DNA of 64,000 nt. Source: Bacteroidales bacterium. GTDB taxonomy: Bacteria; Bacteroidota; Bacteroidia; Bacteroidales; WCHB1-69. The position numbers and the translations under genes were made by a program. The stretch lies in NCBI GenBank assembly GCA_017394765.1, contig JAFPXF010000031.1, positions 1 to 64,000 on the forward strand, in the 5' to 3' direction. Positions 34,945 through 46,209 of the stretch are shown one piece after another. Position 1 is the first letter of the stretch. Each line of letters opens with the position of its first letter. The notes under the pieces are model-generated. The model searched no databases and had not been told where the DNA came from. It worked only from the letters and a program-made list of their open reading frames with translations.

Positions 34945-35664
34945 ATGAATGCAATCGACAGATTAGTAAGATCAAACACGTACAAGAACATCATGGCCAA
35001 GTTGTATGGCTGGGGCGCTGCCGTCGTCATCTTCGGCGCACTTTTCAAAATTCTTCACCTCCCCGGCGCTAACATCATGCTGATCATTGGTATGGGCACG
35101 GAGGTCGCCATCTTCTTCTTCTCCGCTTTCGAGCCTTTACATGTGGAATACAACTGGGCTTTGGTGTATCCGGAGCTTGCTATTGCTGATGAAAATGCAG
35201 AACCCACGCGCAAAGAGAGAAAGAAAGAGATGAAAGGCGCCACCCCCACCCAACAACTCGACAAGATGCTCGAAGAAGCCAAGATTGGTCCCGAATTGAT
35301 TGAGAGCTTGGCAGTTGGCATGAAGAACCTCGGTGACAACGCCAAGAAACTCGCCGGCGTTTCCGACGCTGCCGTGGCTACCGACGCTTTTGTGGGCAAC
35401 ATGACCAAAGCCGCTGAATCTGTGCGTAACCTCTCCCTTAAATATGACAAGGTGGCCTCCACGCTCGAAGCCGACGGCAACGCATCCATGGCTTACAGCG
35501 AAAGCTTGAAACGCGCCACTAACGCCATCAACCAAATGGCCAATGCTTATGAGCAGACCACAACCTACAAGAGCGAAATGGACAAGCTGACCCACAACAT
35601 TGCTGCCCTCAGCAAGGTCTATGGTAACATGCTCGCCGCCATGGGCGTAAACACCAACAAATAA
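34945..35664 (+). CDS. gldL: Type IX secretion motor protein GldL/PorL
   Basis: This inner-membrane protein of 239 residues has two transmembrane helices in the first 70 residues: GWGAAVVIFGALFKILHLPGANIMLIIGMGTEVAIFFFSAF. The polar residues typical of GldL lie within them. A cytoplasmic coiled-coil-like part rich in Ala, Lys and Glu follows. GldL forms a pentamer around a GldM dimer and uses proton flow to drive rotation, as shown for other species. It lies between gldK (58 bases) and gldM (53 bases). Confidence 0.92.
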   Translation: MNAIDRLVRSNTYKNIMAKLYGWGAAVVIFGALFKILHLPGANIMLIIGMGTEVAIFFFSAFEPLHVEYNWALVYPELAIADENAEPTRKERKKEMKGATPTQQLDKMLEEAKIGPELIESLAVGMKNLGDNAKKLAGVSDAAVATDAFVGNMTKAAESVRNLSLKYDKVASTLEADGNASMAYSESLKRATNAINQMANAYEQTTTYKSEMDKLTHNIAALSKVYGNMLAAMGVNTNK

Positions 35665-35717
35665 GATCACCCATCATCTCATTTCACACTAATTTCTCAC
35701 TAAAACTATATTAGAAA

Positions 35718-37334
35718 ATGGGTGCAACAAATTGTCCGGAAACCCCGCGACAGAAAATGATTCAGATGATGTACTTGGTGTACACCGCCATGTTGGCATT
35801 GAACGTGTCCGCCAATATCCTTGATGCCTTCGTCGTCGTGGACGACACGTTGGTGACCTCCACTATGAACGCCACACACCAGAATAAGAGCGACTACTCC
35901 TGGTTCGAAGCCCAAAAGACCCTCCTCGGCGAGGCCAAGATCCATGATGCTTATGCGAATGCACAGAAACTGAGAAAAGAGACCGACGACATGGTGAAGT
36001 TCATCGAGAACATGCGCCGCGAGCTCATCTACGCCGTTGATGGCGACACCCTCGCTGAAGTCGAGAACGACCAAGGCAAGAAAGTGAAAGTCTCCAAGAC
36101 AGTTTCCACGATTACCAAGAAAGACAATTTCGACATCCCCACCGATTTCATGATCCGACAGGGCAATGCCGAAAAACTCAAGAAAAGAATCAACGAATAC
36201 AAGGCTAACATCCTGAAACTGGCCAAACCCTCCGACCGCGATGGCCTCAAGCGTGCTATCGGTCTTAACGTGGATGTCAAGTATAAGAAAGAGGGTGATT
36301 CCCAGACTTGGGAAGAGCACAATTTCGACCATATCATTGCCGCCGCGTCTGTAACCCTTCTCAACAAAATGACCGGCGAGGTGCGCAACGCAGAGTCCGC
36401 CATGCTCAACTACCTGAAGGCTTCCATCAGCGCCGACGACTTCAAGTTCGACCATGTGGAAGGCCGTGCCATCCCGAAATCCCAGGTGGTGTTCACCGGC
36501 GACAGCTATGAAGCCGACATCATTGTGGCTGCTTACGACAGCAAGACCAATCCTGAGGTCTGGTACAAGATGGGCGCTGACACGCTGACCGAAGCCGGCA
36601 TCGGCGGTGCCACCAGACTGGTGGGTGAAAACGGTGTGGTGAAACTCAAATTGGGCGCAGGCGGCGTCGGCGACTCTAAGTTCGCGGGCTTGATCAAGGT
36701 CATCGGACCGGACGGCCAGCCCAAGTACTACGGTTTCAAGGACAAATACACGGTCTTGAAGCCCTCTGCCACCATTGCTGCTGACAAGATGAACGTGCTC
36801 TATGCCGGTATTGCCAACCCGATTTCTGTGTCGGGCGTCGGTTCCGGTAAGATCAGCGTTTCCTTCCCCGGCTGTAACCTCTCTTCCACGGGTACCAACA
36901 CCTATAATGTCAGTGTTCCTGCAGGTCTGATTGGCAAGACGGTCACCGCGTCTGTCACCTCCGACGGCAAGAACATGGGCAGCACCGTGTTTCGTGTCAA
37001 GAAAGTCCCGAATCCGCGTGCCGTCTTAGGCGCCAACATCCGTGGCGGCAAACGTGCCAAGGCTGAATTGCTCGCCAACCCGATGATTCGTGCCACCATG
37101 GGCGAAGACTTCGCTTACGACCTGAAATGGAGTGTCAACTCTTTCCGCGTCATCTTCGTCAGCAAAGGTATGGAAGACCCCGCCATGGTTTGCCAAGGCG
37201 GATCCTTGAGCGAAGCCGTCAAGGCCAAGATCCAAAAGTCCTCCGCCAACACGGTGATTTATTTCACCGACATCAAGGTCTCCTCAGAAGCAGGTCAGAG
37301 AACCCTTGAGGAGTTCTCCGTTAGAATTCGATAA
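35718..37334 (+). CDS. gldM: Type IX secretion motor protein GldM/PorM
   Basis: This 538-residue protein has one N-terminal transmembrane helix (MIQMMYLVYTAMLALNVSANILDAF) that packs in the GldL ring, followed by a long periplasmic part of several beta domains. The start MGATNCPETPRQKMI is typical of the family. Domain edges can be guessed at about residues 225, 320 and 400, where Gly/Pro-rich turns occur. The periplasmic rod reaches the GldK-GldN ring and passes on torque. The length fits GldM/PorM of other Bacteroidetes. Confidence 0.93.
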   Translation: MGATNCPETPRQKMIQMMYLVYTAMLALNVSANILDAFVVVDDTLVTSTMNATHQNKSDYSWFEAQKTLLGEAKIHDAYANAQKLRKETDDMVKFIENMRRELIYAVDGDTLAEVENDQGKKVKVSKTVSTITKKDNFDIPTDFMIRQGNAEKLKKRINEYKANILKLAKPSDRDGLKRAIGLNVDVKYKKEGDSQTWEEHNFDHIIAAASVTLLNKMTGEVRNAESAMLNYLKASISADDFKFDHVEGRAIPKSQVVFTGDSYEADIIVAAYDSKTNPEVWYKMGADTLTEAGIGGATRLVGENGVVKLKLGAGGVGDSKFAGLIKVIGPDGQPKYYGFKDKYTVLKPSATIAADKMNVLYAGIANPISVSGVGSGKISVSFPGCNLSSTGTNTYNVSVPAGLIGKTVTASVTSDGKNMGSTVFRVKKVPNPRAVLGANIRGGKRAKAELLANPMIRATMGEDFAYDLKWSVNSFRVIFVSKGMEDPAMVCQGGSLSEAVKAKIQKSSANTVIYFTDIKVSSEAGQRTLEEFSVRIR

Positions 37335-37349
37335 ACAACCCCATATATT

Positions 37350-38297
37350 ATGAAAAAGTTTGGATTATTATTATTAGCCCTTTGCGCCATTTCCTTTGCC
37401 TTTGCACAAGAAGACGAAGACGGCAGCACGATGAACCAGCCCATCGACCGCGCCCCCGCGGAGTTCGCATGGGAACAAATGGAGGTCAATGAACTCTCGG
37501 ATCCCATCCCGTACGCCCCTATCCGGCAGGCAGACGTGATGTACTACTACACCATCTGGAGAACCATCGACCTTCGCGAGAAAGTCAATCACCCCCTCTA
37601 CTTCCCGACTGAAGTGAGAGGCACATGGCGGAGTCTGGCCCAAACCATCTTCGACGCCATCGACATGGACAACCCTGACAAATCGGAAGGCGTGCTGCCA
37701 ATCTATTCCGACGACATGTGTACCATGCCGACCCCGCGTGAAGAGCTGAAAGGCAACCTCGCCGTCTCCTATCCGGTGCCCGATTTCGATCCCGAAACTG
37801 GTGAGGAAATTGGCACCAAAGACATGGTCATCCAATTCGAGGCCAAGGAGATCATCTCCTACAACATCAAGGAGATCTGGTATTTCGACAAGCAGGAATC
37901 CCGCCTCAAATACCAAATCCTAACCCTTGAGCCGATTCTCGAATACGAGCGTCCGAACACCTCCTCCTTCTCCGGCTACGATGAAGAGCCGCAAGAAGAC
38001 GAAGAGGATGTGCAAAACCCGTTGACCAAAAAGAGAGTGGGCTACATCTACTACAATGAGCTCAGACCTTTCTTGGCCAAGCAAGAGGTTTTCAACGTCA
38101 AGAACAACGCCCAGCGTCTCTCTTTCGACGACTTGTTGACGTGGAAACGCTATTTCTCGTCGCTGATCTACAAAGAAGCCAACACGTATGACCGTGAGAT
38201 TCAGGACTATATCGCAAACGCACGCGACCAGCGCATCGAATCCGAGAAGATTACTGAAAGATTGCGCACTCTGGAGAGCGATCTCTGGGAATTTTAA
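37350..38297 (+). CDS. gldN: Type IX secretion protein GldN/PorN
   Basis: This 315-residue periplasmic protein has a signal peptide ending in SFAFAQED. Its GldN domain starts at DVMYYYTIWRTIDLREKVNHPLYFP and runs through MVIQFEAKEIISYNIKEIWYFDKQESRLKYQILTLEPI. An acidic loop (EEPQEDEEDVQ) in the middle is hydrophilic and probably surface-exposed. GldN binds GldK. It is the last gene of the operon, 15 bases after gldM, and a strong terminator follows at 38327-38358. Confidence 0.92.
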   Translation: MKKFGLLLLALCAISFAFAQEDEDGSTMNQPIDRAPAEFAWEQMEVNELSDPIPYAPIRQADVMYYYTIWRTIDLREKVNHPLYFPTEVRGTWRSLAQTIFDAIDMDNPDKSEGVLPIYSDDMCTMPTPREELKGNLAVSYPVPDFDPETGEEIGTKDMVIQFEAKEIISYNIKEIWYFDKQESRLKYQILTLEPILEYERPNTSSFSGYDEEPQEDEEDVQNPLTKKRVGYIYYNELRPFLAKQEVFNVKNNAQRLSFDDLLTWKRYFSSLIYKEANTYDREIQDYIANARDQRIESEKITERLRTLESDLWEF

Positions 38298-38326
38298 TCC
38301 GAACAGAACTTTTTCATAAATATGCC

Positions 38327-38358
38327 AAATCGGGTACCGTTGGTACCCGATTTTTTTT
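38327..38358 (+). terminator. Intrinsic terminator of the type IX secretion operon
   Basis: The perfect stem CGGGTACC (38331-38338) and GGTACCCG (38342-38349), loop GTT, is extended by flanking A-T pairs and followed by eight T. The T-run merges into the -7 element of the next gene. Confidence 0.9.
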
Positions 38359-38365
38359 ACTTTTG
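38358..38365 (+). promoter_or_regulatory. -7 element of the heptose epimerase gene
   Basis: TACTTTTG begins at the last T of the gldN terminator. The start codon I choose (38384) is 18 bases downstream. Confidence 0.55.
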
Positions 38366-38383
38366 CACGGTAAAATAAAACAC

Positions 38384-39349
38384 ATGATTGTCATCACAGG
38401 ATCAGCAGGATTCATCGGCAGCTGCATGGCTGCCAAGTTGAACGAATCGGGCCGGGACGACCTCGTGCTCGTGGACGACTTCTCGCGCCCCGAGAAGCGT
38501 CGCAACTGGGAGAACAAACGTTACATCGACAAAATTCACCGTGACGACTTCTTCCAGTGGGCCGAACAGAATGTTCCGTCCATCGAACTCATCATCCATC
38601 TGGGGGCACGCACCGACACAACCGAATTCGACTACTCCGTCTTCGAAATGCTGAATGTCTCCTACACCCAGCGAATATGGACATTTGCGGCAAAGTACCG
38701 CATTCCCTTGGTCTATGCCTCCTCCGCCGCCACATACGGCGCCGGCGAACTCGGTTATGTGGACAACCACGCGCTGTCGGCCAGGCTGCAGCCCTTGAAT
38801 CCTTATGGAAAGTCCAAGAACGAAATCGACAAATGGGTGCTGAAACAGTTTCGCCAACCGCCCTGCTGGTACGCATTCAAGTTCTTCAACGTTTACGGTC
38901 CCAACGAGTACCACAAGGGACGCATGGCTTCCGTGATTCTGCACGCTTTCCATCAAATCCAGGAAACCGGCAAGGTAAAGCTGTTCAGATCCCACCGCCC
39001 GGATTTTGCCGACGGGGAACAGCTGCGCGATTTCGTCTATGTGAAGGACGTGGTGCGTGTCATCCAGTGGTTCATCACGCATCTGCCCCAAAGCGGCATA
39101 TACAACATAGGCACCGGTCGCGCCCAATCGTTCCTGACGCTGGCCACCTCCACCTTCAAAGCCCTGAATTTAGAGCCAAATATCGAGTTTGTGGATATTC
39201 CGGAAGACATACGCGACAAATATCAGTACTACACTCAAGCTGATATGCACAAAATGCGTGCTGCGGGATTCCACCGTCCCTTCTACTCGCTCGAACGGGG
39301 CACAACCTCCTACGTCACGCGCTATTTAAAAAAAAACACTGTTTATTAA
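38384..39349 (+). CDS. hldD: ADP-glyceromanno-heptose 6-epimerase (HldD/RfaD)
   Basis: This NAD(P)-dependent epimerase of the SDR family turns ADP-D-glycero-D-manno-heptose into the L-glycero form for the lipopolysaccharide core. It has 321 residues from the ATG at 38384; an upstream in-frame ATG at 38363 overlaps the -7 element and is unlikely. The Rossmann motif is GSAGFIGS (6-13), the catalytic YGKSK at 141-145, and the family mark is RDFVYVKDVV. The region ARTDTTEFD is typical of HldD. It has its own promoter overlapping the gldN terminator. Confidence 0.85.
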   Translation: MIVITGSAGFIGSCMAAKLNESGRDDLVLVDDFSRPEKRRNWENKRYIDKIHRDDFFQWAEQNVPSIELIIHLGARTDTTEFDYSVFEMLNVSYTQRIWTFAAKYRIPLVYASSAATYGAGELGYVDNHALSARLQPLNPYGKSKNEIDKWVLKQFRQPPCWYAFKFFNVYGPNEYHKGRMASVILHAFHQIQETGKVKLFRSHRPDFADGEQLRDFVYVKDVVRVIQWFITHLPQSGIYNIGTGRAQSFLTLATSTFKALNLEPNIEFVDIPEDIRDKYQYYTQADMHKMRAAGFHRPFYSLERGTTSYVTRYLKKNTVY

Positions 39350-39399
39350 TTTGGTGAAAAATATTTCTCTAACCGACGCTGTGATACGGATTTTTTTTA

Positions 39400-39407
39400 T
39401 ACTTTTG
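39400..39407 (+). promoter_or_regulatory. -7 element of recQ
   Basis: TACTTTTG, 73 bases before the recQ ATG at 39480. Confidence 0.5.
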
Positions 39408-39479
39408 TGTTCTTTTTAAAACCAAAGCGAAAACTCAACATCTTGCACCTTAAAACAATAAAAACTCATTACTGTTATA

Positions 39480-41696
<2,217 letters not shown>

Positions 41697-41771
41697 CCGT
41701 CAGCGTTTATCCCTGCCGACAACCGCATCGGCCATTAAAACAAAAATCAGAAAATCAAATTAAAAATTTAT

Positions 41772-42581
41772 ATGGAAGAGAGAAAAGAAATGAATGACCC
41801 CGTCAAGAATGTGGTACCGGACGAGATGATGCCGGGATTTGTGGCTGCAGAGTCTCAGAAAAAACACGACGAGGAAAATGTGTATCAGACGGAGTGTCCT
41901 GCTCCGGAACTGCAATCGGATAATCTTTCCGACAGTGAAGAGGCGAAGCAGGCCTGCGACAAGAAGAGAAAATGCTGCCATATCGGGCACTTGATTTTCG
42001 ATTTGTTGATGGCCGCCGCTGTCATCACCCTGTTCATCCTGCATTTTTGCGGGAACAAACGACCAGTCCACCATGTTGCCGTGGATCCATCCAAAGCGGG
42101 TTCCGGCGAAGTGCTTTATGTAAACATCGACTCCATCAACGAGCATTATGAGATGGTATCGATCTTAACAGACAGTATCGATGCCGAGCGCCAGCGCCAG
42201 ACCGTGTTGTTCCAAAACCGCCAGAAGGCCTTGGAAAACAAGTTGGCCAACTACCAGCGCAACATGCAATCCGGCAGCTTGACGGCTCAGCAGGCACAAT
42301 ATGCGGAACAGTCGCTGCAGCAAGAGAGCACACAGCTGCAAAACGATTACTCCGTAGCCTTGGAAAATCTGGAATCCCGCTACACGGCGGCTTTGGGCCA
42401 GATTGCCGATTCTCTGAAAGCAGCCGTCGCACGTGCCAATGCCCTCCATAACGCATCCTTCATCCTCAGCTATGGTGCCGGAAGTCCCGTAATTGAGGCC
42501 GACCCCACCAAGGATATCACAAATGAGGTGCTTGAAGACCTCAACAGGCCTTTCAAGAAGAAAAAAAAGGGAGGTAACTAA
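41772..42581 (+). CDS. Membrane-anchored OmpH/Skp-like coiled-coil protein
   Basis: This 269-residue protein has an acidic cytoplasmic N-terminus of about 70 residues, a single transmembrane helix (LIFDLLMAAAVITLFILHFC), and a periplasmic OmpH/Skp-like part. In that part VLYVNIDSINEHYEMVSILTDSIDAERQRQTVLFQNRQKALENKLANYQRNMQSGSLTAQQAQYAEQSLQQESTQLQ forms the long helical arms. Skp-type proteins are normally soluble periplasmic chaperones with a cleaved signal, so an anchored version is unusual. The basic tail KKKKKGG is at the end. It shares its last base with the start of the MORN-type gene. Confidence 0.68.
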   Translation: MEERKEMNDPVKNVVPDEMMPGFVAAESQKKHDEENVYQTECPAPELQSDNLSDSEEAKQACDKKRKCCHIGHLIFDLLMAAAVITLFILHFCGNKRPVHHVAVDPSKAGSGEVLYVNIDSINEHYEMVSILTDSIDAERQRQTVLFQNRQKALENKLANYQRNMQSGSLTAQQAQYAEQSLQQESTQLQNDYSVALENLESRYTAALGQIADSLKAAVARANALHNASFILSYGAGSPVIEADPTKDITNEVLEDLNRPFKKKKKGGN

Positions 42582-43177
42582 TGAGCTTCGACGATACCCA
42601 GAGGGATAATCAATCGGCAACATCCGTACATCGCGACATCATCGCGATGTGCATCGGGCTGTTTCTGATTGCCGCAATTGTGGCATGGTCATTGATCAAA
42701 AACGCCCACAACCCTCAAGACGAGGCAGGGAATGCGACAGCCGTGCAACTCGACTCCCTGCATGTTTTCCCGCCCGTGGACTTTGCAGACTCGCTTTACC
42801 ATCCGAGCGTGGTGGCCGCCTACGATGATGACTCTCCCCGCGATGTCTTCTACTACGAAATCGACAGTTTGGGAAACACGACCCAAAACAAGGTGCATGA
42901 GACACACTATTATCCCGACAAAAAGAAGTACGTTGACGGCAACCTTCACGAGAATCAACGCGACGGCATCTGGTATGCCTATCATCCCAACGGAAACGTG
43001 CAGACCATGGCTCATTATGTAAACGGCAAGGAAGAGGGACAATACACCGTCTATCATCCCAACGGAAACGTTTTCTACACTGGCAAATACCATGAGGGCA
43101 AGCGCATCGGCATCTGGTCTTTTTACGACGAGAATGAGCAGTTGGTAAACGAAAAAAACTATGATGAAGACAAATAG
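42581..43177 (+). CDS. MORN-repeat protein with N-terminal membrane helix
   Basis: This 198-residue protein has a transmembrane helix at about residues 22-40 (MCIGLFLIAAIVAWSLI) and then YwqK-like MORN repeats: DGNLHENQRDGIWYAYHPNGNVQTMAHYVNGKEEGQYTVYHPNGNVFYTGKYHEGKRIGIWSFYDENEQLV. The repeats form a flat beta sheet that probably binds other proteins or the cell wall. It starts in the TAATG overlap with the upstream gene, so both are translated together. The role is unknown; an envelope function together with the Skp-like partner is a guess. Confidence 0.75.
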   Translation: MSFDDTQRDNQSATSVHRDIIAMCIGLFLIAAIVAWSLIKNAHNPQDEAGNATAVQLDSLHVFPPVDFADSLYHPSVVAAYDDDSPRDVFYYEIDSLGNTTQNKVHETHYYPDKKKYVDGNLHENQRDGIWYAYHPNGNVQTMAHYVNGKEEGQYTVYHPNGNVFYTGKYHEGKRIGIWSFYDENEQLVNEKNYDEDK

Positions 43178-43266
43178 ATAAAGCTAACGACCCACAGATA
43201 ATAGCCAACAACCAATAAGTCGAGACAAAAATAATAATTCTTAATCCAAAACAAAAAAAATAAAAC

Positions 43267-44643
43267 ATGGAATTACCTTTTGCAGAAGCGTGGAAAATAA
43301 AGATGGTTGAACCCATTAAGAAATCCACCCGCGCAGAGCGCGAAAAATGGCTCGAAGAAGCCCACCAAAACATCTTCATGCTGAAAAGCGATTATGTCTA
43401 TATCGACCTGTTGACAGATTCCGGCACAGGCGCCATGAGCGACCGTCAATGGAGTGCCATGATGATGGGAGACGAAAGTTACGGCGGCGCCCGCTCTTTC
43501 TACCACATGAAGGACACCATCACCGAGATCACCGGTTTTGAATTTGTCATCCCCACCCATCAGGGCCGTGCAGCCGAGAATGTGCTGTTCTCCTACCTGG
43601 TAAAACCCGGCATGGTTGTTCCTGGCAACGCCCACTTCGACACCACCAAGGGTCACATTGAGAGTCGCAAGGCATTCGCCATCGATGTCACCGTGCCCGA
43701 AGCATACGACACCCAACTTGAAGTTCCCTTCAAGGGCAACGTCAGCCTTGAGAAGCTTGAGAAGGTGCTCAAAGAGAACCAAGGCAATGTCCCGTTCATG
43801 GTGCTCACCGTGACCAACAACACCGTTGGCGGTCAGCCGGTCTCCATGCAGAACATCCGCGAGACCTGCGAGCTTTGCCACAAGTATGGTGTGCCGGTCA
43901 ATATCGACAGTGCCCGTTTCATTGAGAACGCCTACTTTATCAAGACCCGTGAGAAAGGTTACGAGAACAAGACCCTCCATGAGATTGTCAAGGAGATGTT
44001 CTCTTACGCCGACTCCATGACCATGAGCGCCAAGAAGGACGGTCTTGTCAACATGGGCGGTTTCATCGCCACCAACAAGAAAGAATGGTATGAAGGCGCG
44101 AAGCTCTTCTGCATCCCCTTCGAAGGCTTCCTCACCTACGGTGGCATGAACGGTCGCGATATGGACGCCCTCGCCGTCGGCCTCAAGGAGAACCTTGAGT
44201 TCGAAATGGTTGAGACCCGTATCAAGCAAGTTCATTATCTGGCTGACAAGCTTGATGAGTACGGCATCCCCTACCAGCGTCCTGCCGGTGGTCATGCTAT
44301 CTTCGTCGATGCCGACAAAGTGCTCACCAACATTCCCAAGGAGGAGTTCCCTGCCCAGACGCTGACTTGCGAGCTTTATCTGGAAGCTGGCATCCGTGCC
44401 TGCGAAATCGGATATGTGCTTGCCGACCGCGACCCGGTGACCCGCGAGAACCGCTTTGGTGGCAACGACTTCGTGCGCCTCTGCATCCCGCGCCGCGTCT
44501 ATACCAACAACCACATGGACGTCATCGCCGCCGCCCTCAAGAATGTCTATGACCGTCGCGAAACCATCAAGCGCGGTCTCGAAATCACTTGGGAAGCCGA
44601 GCTGATGCGCCACTTCACCTGCCAATTCAAGAGATTGCAATAA
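43267..44643 (+). CDS. tnaA: Tryptophanase (tryptophan indole-lyase)
   Basis: This PLP enzyme splits L-tryptophan to indole, pyruvate and ammonia. It has 458 residues, and the PLP lysine is Lys256 or 257 in MSAKKDGLVNMGG. Substrate type can be judged from RACEIG near residue 381: tryptophanases have Ile here, while tyrosine phenol-lyases have an arginine (RSMERG). The motif LTDSGTGAMSDRQW is also typical. There is no tnaC-like leader or permease next to it. A strong terminator follows. Confidence 0.9.
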   Translation: MELPFAEAWKIKMVEPIKKSTRAEREKWLEEAHQNIFMLKSDYVYIDLLTDSGTGAMSDRQWSAMMMGDESYGGARSFYHMKDTITEITGFEFVIPTHQGRAAENVLFSYLVKPGMVVPGNAHFDTTKGHIESRKAFAIDVTVPEAYDTQLEVPFKGNVSLEKLEKVLKENQGNVPFMVLTVTNNTVGGQPVSMQNIRETCELCHKYGVPVNIDSARFIENAYFIKTREKGYENKTLHEIVKEMFSYADSMTMSAKKDGLVNMGGFIATNKKEWYEGAKLFCIPFEGFLTYGGMNGRDMDALAVGLKENLEFEMVETRIKQVHYLADKLDEYGIPYQRPAGGHAIFVDADKVLTNIPKEEFPAQTLTCELYLEAGIRACEIGYVLADRDPVTRENRFGGNDFVRLCIPRRVYTNNHMDVIAAALKNVYDRRETIKRGLEITWEAELMRHFTCQFKRLQ

Positions 44644-44675
44644 TAAAAAGGCCTGCGTCATGCAGGCCTTTTTTC
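44643..44675 (+). terminator. Intrinsic terminator of tnaA
   Basis: The stem AAAAAGGCCTGC with GCAGGCCTTTTT around the loop GTCAT, with T-rich end, lies right after the stop codon. It is symmetrical and may work in both directions. Confidence 0.85.
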
Positions 44676-44726
44676 AAATTCAAACAAGTACTCCCTTAAC
44701 TTGGCCATCGGCCCTTGATCCTGATT

Positions 44727-45284
44727 ATGATTATTGTTGACGACATTTTGGTTTCCGACGAACTAATAGAAAAGCGTTTTTGCTGCGACTTGGCGCAATG
44801 CAAGGGTGTCTGCTGCGTGGAAGGGGATGCCGGTGCGCCCTTGCGGCCGGACGAGTTAGGTGACCTGAGCGAGCACTACCCTGTGTTCAGCAAATATATG
44901 ACAGCGGAGGGCATTGCTGCCATTGAGTCGATAGGCGACCCCTTCGTTCTCAATGACTGGGGCGAGTTTGAGACCCCCATGGTGCCCAGCGACACAGCCT
45001 GCGCCTTCGCCTGCCGTGAAGGTGAAATGACGTTCTGTGCCATCGAAAAGGCGTTCCTCAACGGCGAAATTCCGTTTCGGAAACCACTCTCATGCCATCT
45101 TTACCCTGTCCGCGCCAGCAAGGTGGGCAAATACACGGCTCTCAACTTCCATCACTGGGACATTTGCCGGTGCGCCCGCGCCAAAGGCGACCAGCTGGAG
45201 CTCCCGCTCTACCGCTTTCTCGAGGAGCCGCTTGTCCGCGCTTTCGGACGGGAATGGTACGAAAAGTTAGTCTCGAGTGTCTGA
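44727..45284 (+). CDS. DUF3109 cysteine-rich protein
   Basis: This 185-residue protein has clustered cysteines, CCDLAQCKGVCCVEGDAGAPL at the N-terminus and later DTACAFACREGEMTFCAIE, KPLSCHLYP and DICRCARA, matching DUF3109, whose members are related to the zinc/iron-cluster-binding YkgJ group. I chose the ATG at 44727 because the longer frame begins with TTG. Function is unknown. It is transcribed alone between the tnaA terminator and the promoter of the next operon. Confidence 0.75.
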   Translation: MIIVDDILVSDELIEKRFCCDLAQCKGVCCVEGDAGAPLRPDELGDLSEHYPVFSKYMTAEGIAAIESIGDPFVLNDWGEFETPMVPSDTACAFACREGEMTFCAIEKAFLNGEIPFRKPLSCHLYPVRASKVGKYTALNFHHWDICRCARAKGDQLELPLYRFLEEPLVRAFGREWYEKLVSSV

Positions 45285-45372
45285 CCAAATGGTGGAAAGA
45301 AATTTGTGGATTATTTTGAAATGATCGCCCTGGAAAAAGAAACTGCCGTGCCAGATTCTGAAATATTTTGTG

Positions 45373-45380
45373 TATGTTTG
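45373..45380 (+). promoter_or_regulatory. -7 element of the hydrogenase-sensor operon
   Basis: TATGTTTG, 40 bases before the ATG at 45421. It lies inside a longer reading frame and so supports the shorter start. Confidence 0.5.
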
Positions 45381-45420
45381 CAGCCAATTTTGTTTAACCT
45401 TTTTAATACAAGAGATTGAA

Positions 45421-45768
45421 ATGACTATCGAAGAAGTTGCTGCCTTGGTACAAGGCGAGATTGTTTGCGGCGACAGTTACAAAGGGCGCGAGGTAGCCTG
45501 CGTGTTTGCCTCCGACTTGATGAGCGATGTGCTGACCATCCGCGACACCGACAAACTGTTGCTGCTGACAGGCTTGTCCAACCTCCAGTCCATCAGAACA
45601 TGCGAAATGTCTGACATCCAAATGATTGTCGTGGTACGCGGCAAGGCCGTCACCGACGAAATGCTCGAATTGGCGGAGGATAACGACATGATTATCGTCA
45701 AGACCCCATTTTCAATGTACAAAACCGCCGGCATCCTCTTCGGTGCCGGCATACCGCCCATTTACTAA
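45421..45768 (+). CDS. DRTGG-domain protein
   Basis: This small cytoplasmic protein of 115 residues is a single DRTGG-like domain: VAALVQGEIVCGDSYKGREVACVFASDLMSDVLTIRDTDKLLLLTGLSNLQSIRTCEMSDIQMIVVVRGKAVTDEMLELAEDNDMIIVKTPFSMYKTAGILFGAGI. Such domains are found next to CBS domains and as small subunits near [FeFe]-hydrogenase gene sets. It is the first gene of a four-gene operon and probably has a sensory or ligand-binding role there. The ligand is unknown. Confidence 0.75.
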   Translation: MTIEEVAALVQGEIVCGDSYKGREVACVFASDLMSDVLTIRDTDKLLLLTGLSNLQSIRTCEMSDIQMIVVVRGKAVTDEMLELAEDNDMIIVKTPFSMYKTAGILFGAGIPPIY

Positions 45769-45783
45769 CCAAATTGCAAGACC

Positions 45784-46200
45784 ATGGATTTTACCTACCA
45801 CGTTGAAGGAGGGGATTTCACCAATGCAGGATCCACCTCCAGCGAAGTCAAAAGAATGCTGAAAAAACTCGGTGTAAGTCCCGACATCGTCAAGCGGACG
45901 GTCGTGGCTCTCTACGAGGCCGAGGTCAACATTGTGGCGCACGCCTACCGCGGCGACATCAGCGTGGACCTGGAGGAGGACAAGATTCGTATCGTGCTCG
46001 CCGATGAAGGCCCGGGCATCCCCAACGTCGAGTGGGCCATGCAGAAGGGCAACTCCACCGCCTCGCCCAAGGTGCGCGAGATGGGCTTCGGCGCCGGCAT
46101 GGGTCTCCCCAACATACAAAACAACTCCGATGAGCTGAACATCCAAACCGAGGTGGGCAAGGGCACCACCATCGAACTTGTCAACTATTTCAACAAATAA
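45784..46200 (+). CDS. RsbW-like ATP-binding protein (GHKL kinase fold)
   Basis: This 138-residue protein has the GHKL ATPase boxes: the N box in VVALYEAEVNIVAHAYRG, the G1 box in VLADEGPGI and the G2 box in GFGAGMGLPNI, ending with GKGTTIELVN. It is the anti-sigma factor serine kinase type without sensor domains. In gene sets with DRTGG and iron-only hydrogenase-like proteins, such kinases are thought to pass a redox signal to partner proteins. It follows the DRTGG gene by 15 bases. Confidence 0.82.
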   Translation: MDFTYHVEGGDFTNAGSTSSEVKRMLKKLGVSPDIVKRTVVALYEAEVNIVAHAYRGDISVDLEEDKIRIVLADEGPGIPNVEWAMQKGNSTASPKVREMGFGAGMGLPNIQNNSDELNIQTEVGKGTTIELVNYFNK

Positions 46201-46209
46201 TCCACTACT

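Noticed and set aside
43267..44643. Tyrosine phenol-lyase as the name for the beta-eliminating lyase
   Set aside because: The residue that is Arg in tyrosine phenol-lyase is Ile here (RACEIG), as in tryptophanase.
43273..44661. 462-codon open frame opposite to tnaA
   Set aside because: It mirrors the tryptophanase gene almost end to end; tnaA has full catalytic motifs, so this is a shadow.
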